Of a stretch of 64,000 nucleotides of DNA, positions 60,031 to 64,000 are shown piece after piece. Position 1 is the stretch's first letter, and the number at the start of each line of letters is the position of its first letter. The position numbers and the translations under genes were made by a program. Origin of the DNA: Lishizhenia tianjinensis (lineage in GTDB: Bacteria; Bacteroidota; Bacteroidia; Flavobacteriales_D; Crocinitomicaceae); the NCBI GenBank assembly GCA_945902115.1, contig CAMDLY010000001.1, forward strand, positions 1-64,000, given 5' to 3'. The notes beneath the pieces were generated by a model. The model saw nothing but the letters and a program-made list of their open reading frames with translations. It was not told the origin of the DNA and made no database searches.

Positions 60031-60267
60031 ATGTCAAGAATTTGTCAATTAACGGGAAAGTCAGTGATGGTCGGTCATCACGTTTCTCATTCGAACGTAA
60101 AAACCAAAAGAAGATTTAGTCCGAATTTGGTAACAAAGAAATTTTTTATCCCAGAGGATAACAGTTATATTACATTGAAAATTTCTACTGCAGCCCTGAG
60201 AACAATTAACAAGAAAGGTATTTCTGCTTGTCTCAAAGATGCTAGAGAAAAAGGTTTTTTAAAGTAA
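60031..60267 (+). CDS. rpmB: 50S ribosomal protein L28
   Basis: 78 aa from ATG 60031. MSRICQLTGKSVMVGHHVSHSN and KTKRRFSPNL are the L28 signatures; FFIPEDNSYITLKISTAALRTI follows. Longer frames upstream of 60031 overlap the promoter. First gene of a three-gene ribosomal operon; the leader has a small hairpin that might serve feedback control (inferred). Confidence 0.97.
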   Translation: MSRICQLTGKSVMVGHHVSHSNVKTKRRFSPNLVTKKFFIPEDNSYITLKISTAALRTINKKGISACLKDAREKGFLK

Positions 60268-60297
60268 CCTGTTGAGAAAACAGTAAAAGAAATAGAA

Positions 60298-60486
60298 ATG
60301 GCAAAGAAAAGTAAAGGCAATCGAATTCAAGTAATTCTAGAATGTACAGAGCACAAAACTACCGGTGTGGCAGGGACTTCCAGATATATTACCACCAAGA
60401 ATAGAAAAAATACTCCGGATCGTATGGAAATTAAAAAATTCAATCCTATCCTCAAAAAATATACAATTCATAAAGAAATTAAATAA
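60298..60486 (+). CDS. rpmG: 50S ribosomal protein L33
   Basis: 62 aa: [19 protein letters not shown] and the central [18 protein letters not shown] are typical. It lacks the paired CxxC zinc motifs of the Cys-plus paralogue, so this is the zinc-free form. 30 bp after rpmB. Confidence 0.96.
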   Translation: MAKKSKGNRIQVILECTEHKTTGVAGTSRYITTKNRKNTPDRMEIKKFNPILKKYTIHKEIK

Positions 60487-60495
60487 CTAGTAGAA

Positions 60496-60651
60496 ATGGC
60501 AAAGAAAGTAGTTGCATCCTTGCAAAAAGGTGGAGGAAAAGAGCATACAAAAGTCGTGAAAATGGTGAAATCACCAAAGTCAGGCGCTTACACCTTTAAA
60601 GAAGAAATTGTTCATAATGACCAAGTAAAAAATTGGTTTTCAAAACACTGA
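60496..60651 (+). CDS. DUF4295 small ribosomal-type protein (bL38-like)
   Basis: 51 aa, strongly basic: MAKKVVASLQKGGGKEHTK then KSPKSGAYTFKEEIVHNDQV and FSKH. Matches the Bacteroidota-only DUF4295, adjacent to rpmB-rpmG in this phylum; as I recall, it has been seen as an extra large-subunit protein (bL38) in a Flavobacterium ribosome structure. 9 bp after rpmG and closed by a strong terminator, consistent with a ribosomal operon. Confidence 0.9.
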   Translation: MAKKVVASLQKGGGKEHTKVVKMVKSPKSGAYTFKEEIVHNDQVKNWFSKH

Positions 60652-60673
60652 TAGTTAAAGTAACATATATTTA

Positions 60674-60700
60674 AAGCTTCCCTTCGGAAGCTTTTTTTTT
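60674..60700 (+). terminator. Rho-independent terminator ahead of ftsY
   Basis: Stem AAGCTTCC/GGAAGCTT with a CTTC loop and nine to ten Ts. The T-run ends only 9 nt before the ftsY ATG, so ftsY is either read through or has its promoter upstream of the hairpin (a TATATTTA at 60665-60672). Confidence 0.9.
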
Positions 60701-60709
60701 CGGTAAACA

Positions 60710-61666
60710 ATGGGATTATTTGATTTTTTTTCTAAGTCCAAAAAAGAAACCTTAGAACCTGGTCTCGAGAAGACCAAAAAGTCTTTCTTTTCCAAAATAG
60801 CTCGGGCAGTCGTAGGAAAATCCACTGTTGATGAAGAAGTTCTCGACAATCTTGAAGAAATTCTAATAACCTCCGATGTTGGTGTTGAGACTACCTTAAA
60901 AATTATTGCTCGTATAGAAAAAAGGGTTGCTCGTGAAAAAGTATTAAATACCTCTGAACTAAATGGGATTCTGCGTGAAGAGATAATCTCATTACTTGAA
61001 GAAAATAACTCAATTATCGATGGAACTCTAGAAATAGAAAAACCGGTCGATAATCCATACGTTATAATGGTTGTTGGTGTGAATGGTGTTGGTAAAACGA
61101 CTACGATCGGGAAACTTGCATATCAATTTAAAAAAGCAGGGAAAAAAGTTGTTCTCGGAGCGGCAGATACTTTCAGGGCAGCCGCAGTGGATCAATTAAT
61201 AATTTGGTCTCAAAGAGTCGAGGTTCCTATTGTGCATCAAGGAATGGGAGCCGATCCCGCGAGTGTTGCTTACGACACATTGCAGTCAGCTAAGTCACAA
61301 AACGCAGATGTAGTAATTATTGACACAGCAGGAAGATTACACAATAAAGTCAATTTAATGGCTGAACTTACTAAAATTAAACGTGTGATGGAAAAGGTTG
61401 TACCAAATGCGCCACACGAAATTTTGCTCGTTTTAGACGGATCAACTGGACAAAATGCCTTTGAACAGGCTAAACAGTTTGCGCAATCAACCAATATCAA
61501 TGCCTTAGCAATTACAAAATTAGATGGGACTGCCAAAGGCGGAGTGGTCATAGGAATTTCAGATCAAATGAAAATTCCAGTCAAATATATCGGTGTTGGG
61601 GAGAAAGTAGCTGATTTACAATTATTTGACCGTAGAGCATTCGTTGAATCTTTATTTTCAGATTAA
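60710..61666 (+). CDS. ftsY: Signal recognition particle receptor FtsY
   Basis: 318 aa, with a short charged N-terminal A segment, then the NG GTPase: GVNGVGKTTTIGKLAYQF (G1), DTFRAAAVDQL (G2), IIDTAGRLHNKVNLMAELTKI (G3, core seen), TKLDGTAKGG (G4/G5). Receives ribosome-SRP complexes at the membrane. Directly downstream of a terminator hairpin with almost no leader of its own. Confidence 0.96.
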   Translation: MGLFDFFSKSKKETLEPGLEKTKKSFFSKIARAVVGKSTVDEEVLDNLEEILITSDVGVETTLKIIARIEKRVAREKVLNTSELNGILREEIISLLEENNSIIDGTLEIEKPVDNPYVIMVVGVNGVGKTTTIGKLAYQFKKAGKKVVLGAADTFRAAAVDQLIIWSQRVEVPIVHQGMGADPASVAYDTLQSAKSQNADVVIIDTAGRLHNKVNLMAELTKIKRVMEKVVPNAPHEILLVLDGSTGQNAFEQAKQFAQSTNINALAITKLDGTAKGGVVIGISDQMKIPVKYIGVGEKVADLQLFDRRAFVESLFSD

Positions 61667-61734
61667 AATTAACGAGTGTAAGTCCCTTCTTTTTTTGCAA
61701 ATCATCGAACAAAAGCCTTTTATCATTGGTTTTT

Positions 61735-61757
61735 TTTAGGTAATTTAACGACCTAAA
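61735..61757 (+). repeat. Small inverted repeat upstream of the BNR-repeat gene
   Basis: A perfect 7-bp stem TTTAGGT/ACCTAAA with a 9-nt loop lies 10 nt before the ATG at 61768. It could be a leader hairpin or operator half-sites; no clear -7 box is present. Confidence 0.35.
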
Positions 61758-61767
61758 CAGCATCAAA

Positions 61768-64000
61768 ATGAAACTATTTTATTCTTTTCTAATACTTGGA
61801 ATGTCGTATTTTTCTTTCTCCCAAACCATGAATTGGGTGGAAATGATGAAAAATCCAAACGCTAACTTTTACGAAACGCAAGAAGCTTTTGAATCCTATT
61901 GGGCTGGTAAAACAATTCAAAAAGGTAAAGGCTATAAAGCATTTAAGCGTTGGGAGAACCACATGGCGCCAAGAGTTTATCCATCAGGGAACATTACATT
62001 GCCATCGCAAAATTACACGAATTACAAACAATGGGAAACAAATCTTGCTGCTGCAGGAATCCCAAAGTCCACTAACGGTAACTGGCAAATTATAGGTCCC
62101 ATAGGTAAGCCATCCGGCGGTGGGGCTGGTCGTTTAAATTTCATTCGTTTTGATCCAACTAACAGCAATACCATTTGGGTAGGTGCTCCTGATGGTGGAT
62201 TGTGGAAGACAACAAATGGTGGAACTTCATGGACAACAAATACGGATCAGCTTACAGTCATAGGTTGCTCTGATGTGGCGATTGATCCGACAAATTCGCA
62301 GACAATGTATTTAGGAACGGGTGATAGTGATGGAAATGATACTTACAGTATTGGTTTGTTGAAGTCAACTGACGGCGGAGCAACTTGGAATACTACGGGT
62401 TTAACATGGGCTGTAAATCAAGGAAGGACCATAGGTAGAGTTTTGGTTAATCCAACGAATACTCAAATAATTATGGTGTTTTCAAATGTTGGAATATATC
62501 GCTCTACAAATGGAGGGACGACTTTCTCTCAAGTCTCTACGTCGTCTTGCTCGGATGCAGAATTTAAACCTGGAGATCCTAATATAGTTTATGCCAGTGG
62601 CGGTTCTTTCAGAAAATCTACGAACGGAGGAACAACCTGGACAGCAGTTACTATCCCACTAACCGGCATAGCTCGTTTATCAATCACGGTCACTGCTGCC
62701 AATTCTAATTATGTCTACTTACTGGCCTCAAGCACCTCAGACAGCGGTTTCAAAGGACTCATGCGCTCCACAGATAGTGGAACAAGTTTTACCACTCGTT
62801 CCACAACTCCTAATGTATTAGGTTTTGATAACGGAGCGGATGCAGGAGGTCAAGGTTGGTATGATTTGGCAATTGCGGCATCACCAACAAACGCAGAAGA
62901 AGTTATAATTGGAGGGGTAAATCATTGGAAATCAACTAATGGAGGTTCTACTTGGACAATGATCACACATTGGTATGGTGGGTATAGCAAGCCTTACGTT
63001 CATGCTGATGTTCATGATATTCAATATTTACCTGGCTCAGGAACAACTATATTTTCAGCCAATGATGGTGGTTTTTTCAAAACTATCAACGGAGGAACAG
63101 GCTGGACAGATTTAAGTTCGAATTTGGCAATTGCACAGCAATACCGTTTTAGTATTTCTGCACTATCGGCAAATATAATAATAGCTGGTCATCAAGACAA
63201 TGGAACCAATAGAACCAACAACTTAACTTCTTGGACTGAGGTTGGTGGGGGAGACGGAATGGATTGTTTGATAGACAGAACCAACAATAATCGTCAAATA
63301 TCCTCAGTTTATTATGGTGATTATTCGAGAACTTTAACAGGAGCCACGAACTTTGCAGATATAACTGATCCTGCAGGGCAAGGTGAATGGGTGAGCCCAA
63401 TAAAACAAGATCCAGTAGATGCAAATATCGCATATTCTGCTGGTCGTGCTGCTCTTTATAAATCATCTAATATTTGGGCGACATCAGTAGCTTGGACAAC
63501 TATGGGTACGCCACAAGGAACAGGTTCTATTATTGAATTAGCAATTGCGCCAAGTAATAATCAAGTAATCTACTGTTTGAAAACTGGTTCTGGTGGAGTT
63601 TCTAAATCAACAAACGGAGGAACCTCCTTTGCCTCGTGTGCAACACCTACCACCTCTGCCTATCCTACTTGGGTTGCAGTTTCAAATACAGATCCAACTG
63701 TTGTTTTTGTTACTTATTCTGGATATTCTGCCGCAAATAAAGTATTCAAATCAACTACTGGAGGTACTTCATGGACAAACATATCGACAGGTCTGCCAAA
63801 CGTTCCTGTGAATTGTGTGGTTTATCATAATGGCGCTGCTGGTGGAGATGGGATTTATGTTGGAACGGATATTGGCGTTTATTATAGAGATAATAGCACA
63901 AATGGATGGATTGATTTTAGTCAAGGACTTCCAAACTGCGAAGTATCAGATCTTGAAATCTATTATGCAACAGGAAGATTAAGAGCGGCTACATTTGGGA
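61768..64000 (+). CDS. Large secreted BNR/Asp-box repeat protein, 3'-truncated by the window
   Basis: At least 744 codons from ATG 61768, still open at the window end. Signal peptide MKLFYSFLILGMSYFSFSQ, then a ~90-residue lead-in, then repeated beta-propeller blades with at least nine Asp-boxes (KTTNGGTSW, KSTDGGATW, RSTNGGTTF, KSTNGGSTW and others), as in sortilin/Xoo2897-like and WD40/YVTN-type propellers. No catalytic motif seen. In Bacteroidota such proteins usually end in a type IX sorting domain, expected beyond the edge but not visible. No exact -7 box was found before the ATG. Confidence 0.88.
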   Translation, partial: MKLFYSFLILGMSYFSFSQTMNWVEMMKNPNANFYETQEAFESYWAGKTIQKGKGYKAFKRWENHMAPRVYPSGNITLPSQNYTNYKQWETNLAAAGIPKSTNGNWQIIGPIGKPSGGGAGRLNFIRFDPTNSNTIWVGAPDGGLWKTTNGGTSWTTNTDQLTVIGCSDVAIDPTNSQTMYLGTGDSDGNDTYSIGLLKSTDGGATWNTTGLTWAVNQGRTIGRVLVNPTNTQIIMVFSNVGIYRSTNGGTTFSQVSTSSCSDAEFKPGDPNIVYASGGSFRKSTNGGTTWTAVTIPLTGIARLSITVTAANSNYVYLLASSTSDSGFKGLMRSTDSGTSFTTRSTTPNVLGFDNGADAGGQGWYDLAIAASPTNAEEVIIGGVNHWKSTNGGSTWTMITHWYGGYSKPYVHADVHDIQYLPGSGTTIFSANDGGFFKTINGGTGWTDLSSNLAIAQQYRFSISALSANIIIAGHQDNGTNRTNNLTSWTEVGGGDGMDCLIDRTNNNRQISSVYYGDYSRTLTGATNFADITDPAGQGEWVSPIKQDPVDANIAYSAGRAALYKSSNIWATSVAWTTMGTPQGTGSIIELAIAPSNNQVIYCLKTGSGGVSKSTNGGTSFASCATPTTSAYPTWVAVSNTDPTVVFVTYSGYSAANKVFKSTTGGTSWTNISTGLPNVPVNCVVYHNGAAGGDGIYVGTDIGVYYRDNSTNGWIDFSQGLPNCEVSDLEIYYATGRLRAATFG

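Noticed and set aside
1..64000. CRISPR arrays, prophage, integrons, IS elements
   Set aside because: No regularly spaced repeats, integrase beyond XerD, phage structural genes or transposases were found.

Overview
The window is a compact, low-GC, gene-dense stretch of a Bacteroidota chromosome, most likely from the Flavobacteriales (Crocinitomicaceae/Fluviicola-like). Evidence: a recurrent promoter box TAnnTTTG (the Bacteroidota sigma-A -7 element), near absence of Shine-Dalgarno sequences, a type IX secretion C-terminal sorting domain on a secreted protease, Bacteroidota-restricted families (DUF4295/bL38, DUF4924, DUF4159-type, GH3 family, fused E1 alpha/beta), and lipid A genes of a Gram-negative envelope. 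No IS element, prophage, CRISPR array or integron was seen; this looks like ordinary core chromosome with a few odd details.

Layout. 1-5.4 kb: end of an OmpA-domain protein, a small protein built of 25-residue repeats, an SpmA/SpmB-type membrane protein with a duplicated relic of its own 3' end, a secreted subtilase and a GNAT enzyme. 5.4-14.2 kb: acyl-CoA dehydrogenase, polyphosphate kinase (ppk1), a GH3-type acyl-adenylating enzyme, cutC, and a fused 2-oxoacid dehydrogenase E1. 14.2-26.4 kb, minus strand: sppA with an M1 peptidase; hemE with an OmpA protein; and purT-M61 peptidase-BNR protein-ung. 26.5-36.25 kb: an eleven-gene, almost gapless plus-strand array (VTC polyphosphate polymerase, DUF4956, lpxK, purine nucleoside phosphorylase, gatB, two TlpA-like thioredoxins, lpxH, tsaE, ald, an HsdR-N nuclease-fold protein). 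36.2-38.05 kb: small minus-strand genes (DUF4924, OmpH/Skp-like lipoprotein, an 80-aa protein, SiaC-like). 38.3-43.1 kb: RRM protein, CCA-adding enzyme, pRiA4b-type protein, methyltransferase, FKBP isomerase, sucD. 43.2-46.2 kb, minus strand: outer-membrane barrel protein, rpsT with two tandem tRNA-Glu genes, and a conserved hypothetical. 46.3-57.4 kb: lipid kinase, DinB-like protein, a 50-aa membrane protein, thioesterase, MscS channel, YdcF, AlkB-like, ribD, EamA, DUF4159, SPFH, desaturase, tRNA-Val, a tRNA with CAT anticodon, dipeptide epimerase, ZIP transporter. 57.4-64 kb: VWA protein, aroQ, xerD, the ribosomal set rpmB-rpmG-DUF4295, ftsY, and the 5' part of a large secreted BNR-repeat protein.

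The most notable global signal is transcriptional. At nine gene starts on both strands the -7 box ends only 3-5 nt before the ATG, which would place the transcription start at or within a nucleotide or so of the start codon (leaderless mRNAs); other genes in the window have 12-37 nt leaders. Other points of interest are the eleven-gene overlapping array mixing polyphosphate, lipid A and translation genes, the co-existence of PPK1 and a VTC/DUF4956 polyphosphate module, terminator hairpins that abut the next gene (ftsY, the barrel protein, and between two tRNAs), the SpmB-tail relic, the 25-residue solenoid protein, and an M1 peptidase that seems fused to an outer-membrane barrel. No clear-cut new defence or mobile system was found.
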